DNA of 20,151 nucleotides from a virus. Below, in pieces: positions 11,178 to 18,288 of the stretch. Location of the stretch: positions 1 through 20,151 of IMG/VR virus record IMGVR_UViG_3300008735_000127, one strand, 5' to 3'. The position numbers and the translations under genes were made by a program. Each line of letters opens with the position of its first letter. Position 1 is the first letter of the stretch. Under the pieces are notes generated by a model. The model had not been told where the DNA came from. It did not search any database and saw only the letters and a program-made list of their open reading frames with translations.

Positions 11178-12055
11178 AAAAAATAGAAACTGTAGTAGAG
11201 GATGTATATAAAGCTATACAACCTATATGTAAAGGAGAAGGTATTAATTTATCTGAGAAAGAATTAAATGATTTTGGAGAAGCCATGAAGCAGGCTTTAA
11301 AAACATGGGTGTCTCCATATGAAGGAAAGAAAAGTAATATTAGAATGTCTAATGTTGGTAGACCTTCAAGACAATTATGGTTTGATTCCAGACAGGAAGA
11401 AGGTCCATCTGAATTTAATGCACCGACCATGATCAAATTTTTATATGGTCACATACTTGAAGAGCTTGTATTATTCTTAGTTAATTTAACAGATCATAAA
11501 GTAACTGACCAACAGAAAGAAGTTAATGTCGATGGTGTTATTGGACACATGGATTGTAAAATAGATGGAGAAGTTGTCGATATTAAATCAACATCTGGAT
11601 TTGCTTTTAATAAATTTAAAAATGGTACGCTTGCTGAGAATGATTACTTTGGTTACATGGCTCAACTATCTGGATATGAAGAAACAGAGAAGGGAAATAA
11701 TGGGGGCTTCTTAGCTATTAATAAAGAGACAGGTGAGCTTGCGTTATATCAACCACAAGAATTAGATAAAGTAAATATTAAAAATAGAATAACTAAAATT
11801 AAAACTGAATTATTAGAAGACACCCCACCAGATTTTTGTTATAAACCACAACCAGAAGGTACTTCAGGTAATATGAAATTACATAAACAATGTATGTATT
11901 GTAAACATAAAATAAATTGTTGGAAAGATTCTAATGATGGAAAAGGATTACGAATTTTTGAGTACTCTAAAGGTTTAATGTTTTTAACTGATGTTGTAAG
12001 AGAACCTAAAGTTAAGGAAGTAACTAATGAATGGAAGAAAAGCAAAGGCTATTAG
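11174..12055 (+). CDS. PD-(D/E)XK exonuclease (RecB/Cas4-like)
   Basis: A 293-residue protein starting with ATGA overlap. The RecB-type nuclease core is present: GH-x-x-E (G92, H93, E96), GHMD with D127, and D136-I-K138 (VVDIKST), the metal-binding and catalytic residues, followed by a YMAQLSGYEE helix near 160-170 (motif QxxxY-like). The C-terminal C240-x2-C243-x5-C249 matches the iron-sulfur cysteine triad of Cas4/AddB nucleases, with C19 or C222 as possible fourth ligand. In marine T7-like phages a gene of this type replaces T7 gp6 exonuclease, which degrades host DNA, removes primers and supports recombination; that role is inferred from position behind polymerase. Confidence 0.85.
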   Translation: MKKIETVVEDVYKAIQPICKGEGINLSEKELNDFGEAMKQALKTWVSPYEGKKSNIRMSNVGRPSRQLWFDSRQEEGPSEFNAPTMIKFLYGHILEELVLFLVNLTDHKVTDQQKEVNVDGVIGHMDCKIDGEVVDIKSTSGFAFNKFKNGTLAENDYFGYMAQLSGYEETEKGNNGGFLAINKETGELALYQPQELDKVNIKNRITKIKTELLEDTPPDFCYKPQPEGTSGNMKLHKQCMYCKHKINCWKDSNDGKGLRIFEYSKGLMFLTDVVREPKVKEVTNEWKKSKGY

Positions 12056-12284
12056 AAAACAAGCCAAAGAACTTCAAGTTGAATGGTTAAAAAGTTTAGT
12101 AACAAATGAAGATACCATTGATGAACCAATTACTATTAAGAATGTTCATCAATATATGCCAGAGCAGACACACTATGTATCTCAAGGACAAATTAGAATG
12201 TCTGCTTTTACATTAAAATGGATAATAAAAAAATTAAAAAAGAATAATAAAATTAAAAATTATAAGGAATTAGAATATGGCTGA
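12027..12284 (+). CDS. Conserved-type small basic phage protein (85 aa)
   Basis: An 85-residue ORF from ATG 12027, overlapping the exonuclease end by 29 nt. It begins MNGRKAKAIRKQAKELQ, continues with a helix, then an IKNVHQYMPEQTHYV segment and a Lys-rich C-terminus. This opening and the QYMPEQTH-like segment recall a hypothetical protein common in marine phages, without known function. Basic and helical at both ends, so nucleic-acid binding is possible. The next gene overlaps its end by 8 nt. Confidence 0.7.
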   Translation: MNGRKAKAIRKQAKELQVEWLKSLVTNEDTIDEPITIKNVHQYMPEQTHYVSQGQIRMSAFTLKWIIKKLKKNNKIKNYKELEYG

Positions 12285-12495
12285 TATTAAAGAAATAGAT
12301 AAGGACACTACTCTATTAGAATTGGACCTAGAACAACTGTTAGTTTATGCAGGTGGAGTATTACTTGATACACATAGTTTAGAAGTTATTGATTCAATAG
12401 TATTAATTAGAATTATGACATTACTAGGTTCAGAGTTAGATAAGAGAACTGAAAAAGAGTTTTGGTTTTTAAAAGATATGGGAGACATGCACTAG
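12277..12495 (+). CDS. Small acidic Leu-rich hypothetical protein (72 aa)
   Basis: A 72-residue ORF from ATG 12277 with AAGGA just upstream, overlapping the previous stop by 8 nt. Two amphipathic Leu/Ile-rich helices (LELDLEQLLVYAGGVLLD and SLEVIDSIVLIRIMTLLG) flank a short turn. Not hydrophobic enough for a clear membrane segment; a small helical dimer is more likely. Function unknown. Confidence 0.6.
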   Translation: MADIKEIDKDTTLLELDLEQLLVYAGGVLLDTHSLEVIDSIVLIRIMTLLGSELDKRTEKEFWFLKDMGDMH

Positions 12496-12504
12496 GAGAA
12501 TAAT

Positions 12505-12816
12505 ATGGCAATTGAAAAATATAAATTTAACGAAGATAATATAATACAACAAGTACAGAGATATGTCGATAGAACCTATGAAAGACACTACGCACAAGGA
12601 AAGTATCAAGCAACTGATATGATTATAGATGCAGGACATGGAGAAGGATTTTGCATGGGTAATATTATGAAGTATGCTATGAGGTGTGGTAAGAAAGATG
12701 GATCAGATGTAGAGATGGACTTACTTAAAATAATACACTATGCAATAATAGCAATCGCCTTAACAGACGAGGAGTATCATTTAAAGGACAAGGAAGGTCA
12801 TTATGATAACGGATAA
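12505..12816 (+). CDS. DUF3310 family protein (103 aa)
   Basis: A 103-residue protein with the DUF3310 pattern: a helix with DRTYERHYAQGKYQATDMI, then FCMGNIMKYAMRCGKKDG (residues ~50-67) and a DLLKIIHYAIIAI helix. The same domain occurs in T7 gp1.7, a nucleotide kinase, and in many phage nucleotide-metabolism proteins. The position directly before the ribonucleotide reductase genes supports a role in dNTP supply, but no kinase P-loop is present, so the activity is open. AGGAGA precedes ATG 12505. The nrdA start overlaps its end by 14 nt. Confidence 0.78.
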   Translation: MAIEKYKFNEDNIIQQVQRYVDRTYERHYAQGKYQATDMIIDAGHGEGFCMGNIMKYAMRCGKKDGSDVEMDLLKIIHYAIIAIALTDEEYHLKDKEGHYDNG

Positions 12817-14698
12817 AATAGGAACTAAGTCATACTTAGGAATTGAAATAAATTATGACAAGGATACCAAGCTAGACAAATTTAGTTTGGATACATTAAA
12901 GGATAGATATTTATGGAAGGAGGAAACTCATGCTCAAGAAGCTTTTGCAAGGGCTGCTGTATTTGGAGCAACATATAAAGGAGAAACTGACTTTGATCTT
13001 GCCCAAAGATTATATCAGTATTCATCTGATTGTTGGTTTATGTTTAGTACCCCTATACTTTCTAACGGGGGAACCACTCGTGGGTTACCTATTAGCTGCT
13101 TTCTCAATTATGTACCTGATTCTAGGAGGGGTCTTTCTGATCACTATGATGAGAACATATGGCTCGCAAGTTCGGGTGGAGGTATCGGTGGATATTGGGG
13201 AGATGTTCGCAGTAATGGTGTTGCAACTAGGCACGGTAGTCGTTCTACTGGATCAATTCCATTCATGCACGTAGTAGATTCGGAGATGTTAGCCTTCAAC
13301 CAAGGCATTACCAGACGAGGAAGCTATGCAGCCTACTCAGATATATCGCACCCAGAGATTGAAGAGTTTATTAATATGCGTAAGGAATCCGGTGGAGATA
13401 TAAATAGGAAGTGTTTGAATATTCATAATGCAGTTAATATAACTGATGAGTTTTTAACGGCTGTCCGTACAGATGAAGAATGGAGATTGATTGATCCTAA
13501 ATCAGGGGAAGCAGTTAAAACTATTAGTGCTAGAGATTTGTGGTGGCAACTATTAAATGCTAGAGCCGAGACAGGCGAACCATATATGATTAACATTGAT
13601 AGATGTAATGAAGCTTTACCACAAGAACAGAAAGATTTAGGTTTAACAATTAATCAAAGTAACTTATGTTCTGAAATAGTACTACCTACTAATGAAGAAC
13701 GAACTGCTGTGTGTTGTTTATCTAGTGTCAACTTAGAACACTTTGACAAATGGAAGAAGGATGAACAATTCATAGATGATTTAATAACTATGCTCGATAA
13801 TGTGTTAGAACATTTTATTGAAGCTATTGTAGATACATCAGGACTAGGTGGATACAATGCAAACTTTAAGAGGTTTAAAAATTATGTTAAAGAAGAAAAA
13901 GAAGGGATGGTTAAGGCAGCTTATTCAGCTTATCGAGAGAGGTCGTTGGGGCTTGGGGCAATGGGCTTCCACGCTTATCTCCAAAGTAAGGGGCTTCCGT
14001 TTCAAGGCTTACAGTCAACTAGTAATAACCATGTCATGTTTTCGCACATCAAATCTAAAGCGGTGGAAGCTACTGAAAGACTTGCTGAAGAAAGGGGCGA
14101 AGCTCCTGATATACATGGTAGTAATAAGCGTAATGCTCATTTGTTGGCTGTTGCTCCTAATGCCAGCTCTAGTATTATATGTGGTAATACTTCCCCTAGT
14201 ATTGAACCATATCGTGCTAACGTATATACGCACAAAACTTTATCCGGTTCTTACCAAGTTAGGAATAGATATTTAGATAAGCTGTTAAGAAAGAAAGGAT
14301 TTAATGTAGAAGAACGAGAAAAGGTATGGAAAGATATAGCAGGATCAGATGGTTCTGTACAACACTTAGATATATTAGATGATAAGGAGAAGGAGATATT
14401 TAAAACTGCTCCAGAGATTAATCAGATATATATAATAGAACATGCTTTTATGAGACAGGAATATATCTGTCAAAGCCAGAGTGTTAATCTTTTCTTTACC
14501 ATGCCTAAAGCTACTGAGCCACAGGAAGTGCATGATGATTATCTACAGTATGTTAATGATGTACATTGGTACGCTATGAACAAACTTAAATCTTTGTATT
14601 ACTTTAGATCAGATGCAGCTAGGTCTGCCGAGAATGTAAACATAAAAATACCTAGAGTTAAGTTAGAAGATGTTGACTGTTTAAGTTGTGAGGGATAA
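12803..14698 (+). CDS. nrdA: Ribonucleoside-diphosphate reductase large subunit, class I
   Basis: A 631-residue alpha subunit that reduces ribonucleotides to deoxyribonucleotides with the beta subunit encoded at 15646. Active-site cysteines are C99 (GLPISCFLN) and C304 (AVCCLSSVNL), with N287, C289 (thiyl radical) and E291 in NLCSEI. The radical-transfer pair Y599-Y600 (KSLYYFRS) and the C-terminal redox pair C626-x2-C629 (CLSCEG) are present. SSSIICGNTSPSIEP near 455-470 fits the phosphate-binding region. Compared with E. coli NrdA (761 aa), the N-terminal ATP cone is absent, so inhibition of overall activity by dATP is probably lost, as in other phage enzymes. Its start overlaps the DUF3310 gene. 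No thioredoxin or glutaredoxin gene is visible here. Confidence 0.95.
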   Translation: MITDKIGTKSYLGIEINYDKDTKLDKFSLDTLKDRYLWKEETHAQEAFARAAVFGATYKGETDFDLAQRLYQYSSDCWFMFSTPILSNGGTTRGLPISCFLNYVPDSRRGLSDHYDENIWLASSGGGIGGYWGDVRSNGVATRHGSRSTGSIPFMHVVDSEMLAFNQGITRRGSYAAYSDISHPEIEEFINMRKESGGDINRKCLNIHNAVNITDEFLTAVRTDEEWRLIDPKSGEAVKTISARDLWWQLLNARAETGEPYMINIDRCNEALPQEQKDLGLTINQSNLCSEIVLPTNEERTAVCCLSSVNLEHFDKWKKDEQFIDDLITMLDNVLEHFIEAIVDTSGLGGYNANFKRFKNYVKEEKEGMVKAAYSAYRERSLGLGAMGFHAYLQSKGLPFQGLQSTSNNHVMFSHIKSKAVEATERLAEERGEAPDIHGSNKRNAHLLAVAPNASSSIICGNTSPSIEPYRANVYTHKTLSGSYQVRNRYLDKLLRKKGFNVEEREKVWKDIAGSDGSVQHLDILDDKEKEIFKTAPEINQIYIIEHAFMRQEYICQSQSVNLFFTMPKATEPQEVHDDYLQYVNDVHWYAMNKLKSLYYFRSDAARSAENVNIKIPRVKLEDVDCLSCEG

Positions 14699-14699
14699 T

Positions 14700-15428
14700 A
14701 TGGAATTTGATGCAGAAGAAATAAACTTACAGGTACATACCTTACCTGCTGTACTTATGATGGAATGTCAGTTACCGAAGAAGATAATACAAGATTTGAA
14801 TACTTATCTAAATGTTTATAAAAAAGATAAAGATAGAAAGTCTTTATCACATACTTTAGTAGGGCAGATTCATCAAGGCGAACAGTTACTAATGGATCAT
14901 AACGATAAACTATTAGAAGACTATTATAAATTTATTACAACTATGGGAGTAATCTATTTACAAGCCTTTGGTGATGTAACAGGACACCACTTTAACAATA
15001 AAGTAGTGGACATAGACGAACTATGGTCAGTTCATAGTTATGAAGGGGATTACAATCCAATACATGATCATGGTACTAAGACACTTACAGGTATCTCGTG
15101 TACTACATGGACTAAAGTACCCAAACAGATTGGTAAGTTAGGTGAACATGAGCAAAGCAATGACGGACTGTATTCATTATATAATGATTCAGGAGCTTGT
15201 GATGGTTTCTTAGCTTTTACTTATGGTCGCAATGAGATAATGAATACTCAAAGGTTAAGACCACCACAATCAGCTTCAATACAACCAAAAGTAGGTAGAC
15301 AATTAATGTTCCCCTCATGGATGCAACACATGGTCTATCCTTTCTTTGGTAAAGGAGAGAGAAGAACTGTGGCAGCTAACTTAAATGTATGGGATACAGA
15401 ACCACAAGAAGGAGAAAATAATGAGTAA
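14700..15428 (+). CDS. 2OG-Fe(II) oxygenase (2OG-FeII_Oxy_5 type, 242 aa)
   Basis: ATG 14700, 1 bp after the nrdA stop, with GAGGG 5 nt upstream; the frame extends to GTG 14688, but that codon has no ribosome site. The C-terminal half fits the putative 2OG-FeII_Oxy_5 family: iron-binding H122-D-H124 (NPIHDHG) followed by LTGISC, a FLAFTYG strand, then GRQLMFPSWMQH with distal H210 and an Arg-containing GERRTVAANLNVW strand that would hold 2-oxoglutarate. Such proteins are frequent in marine cyanophages and pelagiphages. The substrate is unknown. Its location between nrdA and nrdB suggests co-expression with dNTP synthesis, but a direct link is inference. Confidence 0.82.
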   Translation: MEFDAEEINLQVHTLPAVLMMECQLPKKIIQDLNTYLNVYKKDKDRKSLSHTLVGQIHQGEQLLMDHNDKLLEDYYKFITTMGVIYLQAFGDVTGHHFNNKVVDIDELWSVHSYEGDYNPIHDHGTKTLTGISCTTWTKVPKQIGKLGEHEQSNDGLYSLYNDSGACDGFLAFTYGRNEIMNTQRLRPPQSASIQPKVGRQLMFPSWMQHMVYPFFGKGERRTVAANLNVWDTEPQEGENNE

Positions 15429-15633
15429 AGATACAAGACAAGAAAATAGGTTTGAAGCTTTGAAAAAAAAGTACGAAGCTGATATAGCAATAGCTAAAGC
15501 TGAATTAGAAAATTACTTTGAAGCTAGTGTAGGTGTAGGAGATCATCCACACATAATAGAATCAATGGATTTATTAATGACAGAGTTGGCTAATGCTCAA
15601 GAGAAACTAGAATGTTTACTGGACAATTTCTAA
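15421..15633 (+). CDS. Small hypothetical protein between nrdA and nrdB (70 aa)
   Basis: ATG 15421 with AAGGAGA upstream, overlapping the oxygenase end by 8 nt; a longer frame from ATG 15385 has no ribosome site. The 70 residues are charged and helical, with FEALKKKYEADIAIAKAELE, a VGVGDHPHIIESMD turn and a final helix. I remember similar small proteins next to RNR genes in marine phages, without known function. A helical hairpin is likely. It may assist the reductase or be an unrelated passenger. Confidence 0.7.
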   Translation: MSKDTRQENRFEALKKKYEADIAIAKAELENYFEASVGVGDHPHIIESMDLLMTELANAQEKLECLLDNF

Positions 15634-15645
15634 TGGAGAAAGATA

Positions 15646-16614
15646 ATGAGCCTATTAAAAAATAGAGATTACTACAAACCCTTTGACCATCCTTGGATGT
15701 TTGATAAGTATGTAGAACAAAACCAAATGCATTGGCTACCTGAATCTGTACCCCTTCATACTGACGTTAAAGATTGGCAGGACTTATCAGATTCAGATAA
15801 GAACTTATTAACTCAAATCTTTAGGTTGTTTACACAATCAGATGTAGATGTAGGTTCTGGTTACATAGATAAGTATATGCGTATATTTAAAAAGCCTGAA
15901 GCTCGTATGATGATGACAGCTTTTGCTAACATGGAATCAATACATCAACATGCGTATAGTTTATTATTAGATACTGTAGGCATGCCAGAAACTGAATATA
16001 AAGCTTTTTCAGAGTATGAAGAGATGGCTAACAAGCATGATTATATTAAAGACTTTAGACCTACTAGAAAGAATAAGAAAGCTATTGCTAAAACTTTAGC
16101 AGTCTATTCAGGATTTACCGAAGGACTACAACTCTTTAGTAGCTTTGCAATCCTGTTAAACTTTCCTAGATTTGGAAAGATGAAAGGGATGGGGCAGATA
16201 GTGACATACTCTATACGTGATGAATCATTACACGTTGAAGCTATGACACAACTGTTTAGAGAATTTATACAAGAAAACTTGGATATATGGACAGATAAAT
16301 TCAAGAAAGAACTCTACCAAATATGTAGAGATATGGTTGAGCTAGAGGATAAATTCCTCGACCTCGTTTTTGAAATGGGAGATATGCAAGGACTTACAAA
16401 GAAAGATATGTATGCATACAATCGTTATATAGCTGATAGAAGGTTATTACAGTTAGGTTTAAAAACTAACTTTGATCAGCGAGAGAATCCTTTGCCTTGG
16501 CTTGATGAAGTACTAGGTGTAGAACACCAGAACTTTTTTGAAGGCAGAGCAACTGCATATATGAAGGCAGGTCTTAGAGGTAAACAAGAGGAAATTAATT
16601 TTGCGGAGATATAA
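15646..16614 (+). CDS. nrdB: Ribonucleoside-diphosphate reductase small subunit, class I
   Basis: A 322-residue beta subunit. All six metal ligands can be placed with family spacing: D66, E97, H100, E159, E193 and H196 (NMESIHQHAY, GFTEGLQLF, IRDESLH), and Y104, four residues after H100, is the expected radical tyrosine. The carboxylate at the first position is Asp, as in E. coli NrdB. The C-terminal part ends with an acidic-hydrophobic tail (EEINFAEI) that docks into the alpha subunit. GGAG lies 7 nt before ATG 15646. It forms the functional enzyme with NrdA at 12803; separation by the oxygenase and the 70-aa gene is unusual for the pair. Confidence 0.95.
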   Translation: MSLLKNRDYYKPFDHPWMFDKYVEQNQMHWLPESVPLHTDVKDWQDLSDSDKNLLTQIFRLFTQSDVDVGSGYIDKYMRIFKKPEARMMMTAFANMESIHQHAYSLLLDTVGMPETEYKAFSEYEEMANKHDYIKDFRPTRKNKKAIAKTLAVYSGFTEGLQLFSSFAILLNFPRFGKMKGMGQIVTYSIRDESLHVEAMTQLFREFIQENLDIWTDKFKKELYQICRDMVELEDKFLDLVFEMGDMQGLTKKDMYAYNRYIADRRLLQLGLKTNFDQRENPLPWLDEVLGVEHQNFFEGRATAYMKAGLRGKQEEINFAEI

Positions 16615-16616
16615 GT

Positions 16617-16844
16617 ATGAAAGCAAAGGAAGCGAACATATTATCGTTTCGTATAATATTTGATAAGAAAGGAAAACTAATTACAGAAATTAGTGGGTTA
16701 CCATTAAAAGATGTTAATAAAGTTTTTAAAGGTAATGATGTTAAACTAATACAAACTATTATCAGAGAAGGACGAAGACATGTTGAGCCTATTCATAATA
16801 AAATTGAAAAAGAATTAGATGCGGTAAATACAATAATTACTTAG
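16617..16844 (+). CDS. Small hypothetical protein at end of plus-strand block (75 aa)
   Basis: A 75-residue ORF with GGAG (16605-16608) 8 nt before ATG 16617, 2 bp after the nrdB stop. A short beta-like beginning (ILSFRIIFDKKGKLITEISG) and two charged helices. No domain recognised. Its last 8 bases overlap the last 8 bases of the convergent minus-strand gene, and no terminator is visible between them. Confidence 0.6.
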   Translation: MKAKEANILSFRIIFDKKGKLITEISGLPLKDVNKVFKGNDVKLIQTIIREGRRHVEPIHNKIEKELDAVNTIIT

Positions 16845-17202
16845 CTAGAGGATTACTACTATCTTCTAGTTTAGCTACATCTTCTTCTAATGCTCTAACA
16901 GCTACAGATAATCCTTCTAGCTGTGCCTTTAAAGAATTAACAGAGGATGCTTGTGTTCTTAAAGAAATATTAATACCTTCATCAATAGACTTATTAATAT
17001 AAGTTATTGAAGTATTAATTGTTTCAAATCTTTTCTCAATATCTTGAAGCCCTGATTTAGTTGTAGCTATACCAGTTACTTTTGTTTCTAGGTTTTCAAG
17101 CCTATTAACATAACCTGCTCCTGCATATCCGAACCCTGCCAACGTACTTACAATAGTTGCTAAAGCTATTACTTGTCCTGCTTTTGATTTAAACCATTCC
17201 AT
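16837..17202 (-). CDS. Membrane-anchored coiled-coil protein (121 aa), spanin-like layout
   Basis: On the minus strand, ATG at 17202 with AAGGAGA upstream (17210-17216). One hydrophobic segment at residues ~8-30 (GQVIALATIVSTLAGFGYAG), then a long heptad-like coiled coil (RLENLETKV to VRALEEDVAKLED). This layout is that of inner-membrane spanins such as Rz, and the gene follows a holin-like gene and an outer-membrane protein gene. Similar MEWFKxKAGQ proteins exist in marine phages as I remember, without proven role. It is last in the minus-strand cassette and overlaps the convergent gene by 8 nt. The spanin call is architectural inference. Confidence 0.65.
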   Translation of the reverse strand: MEWFKSKAGQVIALATIVSTLAGFGYAGAGYVNRLENLETKVTGIATTKSGLQDIEKRFETINTSITYINKSIDEGINISLRTQASSVNSLKAQLEGLSVAVRALEEDVAKLEDSSNPLAK

Positions 17203-17212
17203 AATTATCTCC

Positions 17213-17839
17213 TTAAAATAAAACTCCTACATTAAAACTTAATACATTATCATTATGAGGGTCTTCAGTATAAATGTTACTAATCCCTAACTTTAATTTA
17301 TCAGTTAGCATAAAATTTAGTGCAGTTTCGTTCCTAAGTAAAGGAACATCACTTGCTTCATATAAAAACTTATTAGTAAAGTTTACTTTATCTGCTACTT
17401 TATAAAAGAACCAAACACTATTTCTAGCATAAGCTTCCTTCCCGACATTATTTTTCATAAAGCCTATAGAAAATTCATTACTCATTTTAATTTTTTCAGT
17501 TCTTAAAATCTTGTAACCATAACCAAGACCAACCTGAGTTCTGTATTTAATATCTCTAAATTCATTGTAGTCATACCTAGTTAAACTAAATACATACTGT
17601 TTTGGTTGAAAGGTAAGTCTTCGTTTGAATGCTATTAAACCACTATTCTTAGTACGTATATCATTAGCATCCTTATAACGATAATTAAATTCAACATCTC
17701 TTTCAAATTTCCCTACTTCCCACGAATTATCTAAACTTGCAGTAAACTGATTAGCTTTATCTTCAACTTTACCACCAATATCAAATGATCCTGCGTATAT
17801 ATAAGGGGTCAGAAATAATAACAATAATAATTTTTTCAT
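17213..17839 (-). CDS. Exported outer-membrane beta-barrel protein, DUF481-like (208 aa)
   Basis: I chose ATG 17839 because the product then begins with a textbook signal peptide (MKKLLLLLFLTPYIYA, cleavage before GSF); the frame is open to 17899 but the extra 20 residues would bury the signal. The mature part has alternating strands (FERDVEFNYRYKD, YVFSLTRYDYNEF, RTQVGLGYGYKIL, KMSNEFSIGF) and ends in Phe (FNVGVLF), a feature for BAM-dependent outer-membrane insertion. It resembles the DUF481/YdiY family of bacterial outer-membrane proteins. Such a gene is uncommon in a phage lysis-type cassette. Possible roles are receptor masking, superinfection exclusion or outer-membrane disruption. The ribosome site is weak (AGAG). 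Confidence 0.78.
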   Translation of the reverse strand: MKKLLLLLFLTPYIYAGSFDIGGKVEDKANQFTASLDNSWEVGKFERDVEFNYRYKDANDIRTKNSGLIAFKRRLTFQPKQYVFSLTRYDYNEFRDIKYRTQVGLGYGYKILRTEKIKMSNEFSIGFMKNNVGKEAYARNSVWFFYKVADKVNFTNKFLYEASDVPLLRNETALNFMLTDKLKLGISNIYTEDPHNDNVLSFNVGVLF

Positions 17840-17849
17840 AATAGTTTCT

Positions 17850-18125
17850 CTACTTAGTGCTGTTTCCACCACCGACATACAAACCAAACCAAGCTGCACC
17901 AGCCCCCACTATTACTGATACAAAAGCACTTTGAGCATTAGTAGGATCAGGTAAAGCCATGAACCAACTTGTTGTCATATAAAAAGCATACCCATACAAA
18001 GTAATTAATAGTCTTGGGAATACTCTCCACTTATCAAATCCTTCTGCTGTGTTGTACCATGTAGGCTGTTGAGGTTGTTCTTCTTCAGCATCATCCGTGT
18101 TTATAATTATTGTTTTGTCTGCCAT
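17850..18125 (-). CDS. Putative holin, two TM segments (91 aa)
   Basis: ATG 18125 with AAGGAG upstream. An acidic, Pro/Gln-rich N-terminus (residues 1-25), then two hydrophobic segments at about 37-58 (LLITLYGYAFYMTTSWFMAL) and 66-85 (SAFVSVIVGAGAAWFGLYVG) separated by a short PDPTNAQ loop, and a tiny polar tail. Small size, two TMs and position in front of membrane and coiled-coil genes fit a class II holin; I recall close look-alikes called holin or hypothetical membrane protein in pelagiphages. No endolysin is seen in the window. Confidence 0.68.
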   Translation of the reverse strand: MADKTIIINTDDAEEEQPQQPTWYNTAEGFDKWRVFPRLLITLYGYAFYMTTSWFMALPDPTNAQSAFVSVIVGAGAAWFGLYVGGGNSTK

Positions 18126-18204
18126 TTTTATTCTCCTTCTCTATATATCGTTTCTGTTTTTTAGAATATATAAGTTCTTTCTTAGGTGTTTTATTCTTAG
18201 GCAT
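18091..18204 (-). CDS. 37-aa basic peptide before holin
   Basis: ATG 18204 follows the TAA stop of the 27-aa membrane peptide with no gap; the frame is open for 37 codons to TGA (18093-18091), overlapping the holin start by 35 nt and containing its ribosome site. The product begins MPKNKTPKKEL and is about one third Lys/Arg/His, with no hydrophobic stretch. It may be a real regulator peptide or only a coupling frame for holin translation. Confidence 0.45.
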   Translation of the reverse strand: MPKNKTPKKELIYSKKQKRYIEKENKNGRQNNNYKHG

Positions 18205-18288
18205 TTAAGTATAAAACATTATAAGGAACATACACAAGCCACCAATTCCCCAGACTAATGTATAGACAAGCCACTCTGGTATCTTCAT
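18205..18288 (-). CDS. 27-aa single-TM peptide
   Basis: ATG 18288 overlaps the stop of the large acidic protein as ATGA (18288-18285). The 27 codons end at TAA (18207-18205), followed immediately by the next ATG. The product is almost wholly a membrane helix (WLVYTLVWGIGGLCMFLIMF) with a charged start. Tight overlap on both sides argues that it is translated. Candidate lysis-timing or antiholin-like peptide; inferred from context only. Confidence 0.6.
   Translation of the reverse strand: MKIPEWLVYTLVWGIGGLCMFLIMFYT

Noticed and set aside
12930-13274. 114-aa hydrophobic frame inside nrdA
   Set aside because: Shifted-frame reading of conserved nrdA sequence with no initiation signal; the hydrophobicity is an artefact of the frame.
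13848-14276. 142-aa frame inside nrdA
   Set aside because: It lies fully within the catalytic part of nrdA, has no ribosome site, and its composition (Lys run, Leu/Val tracts) is that of a shifted-frame shadow.
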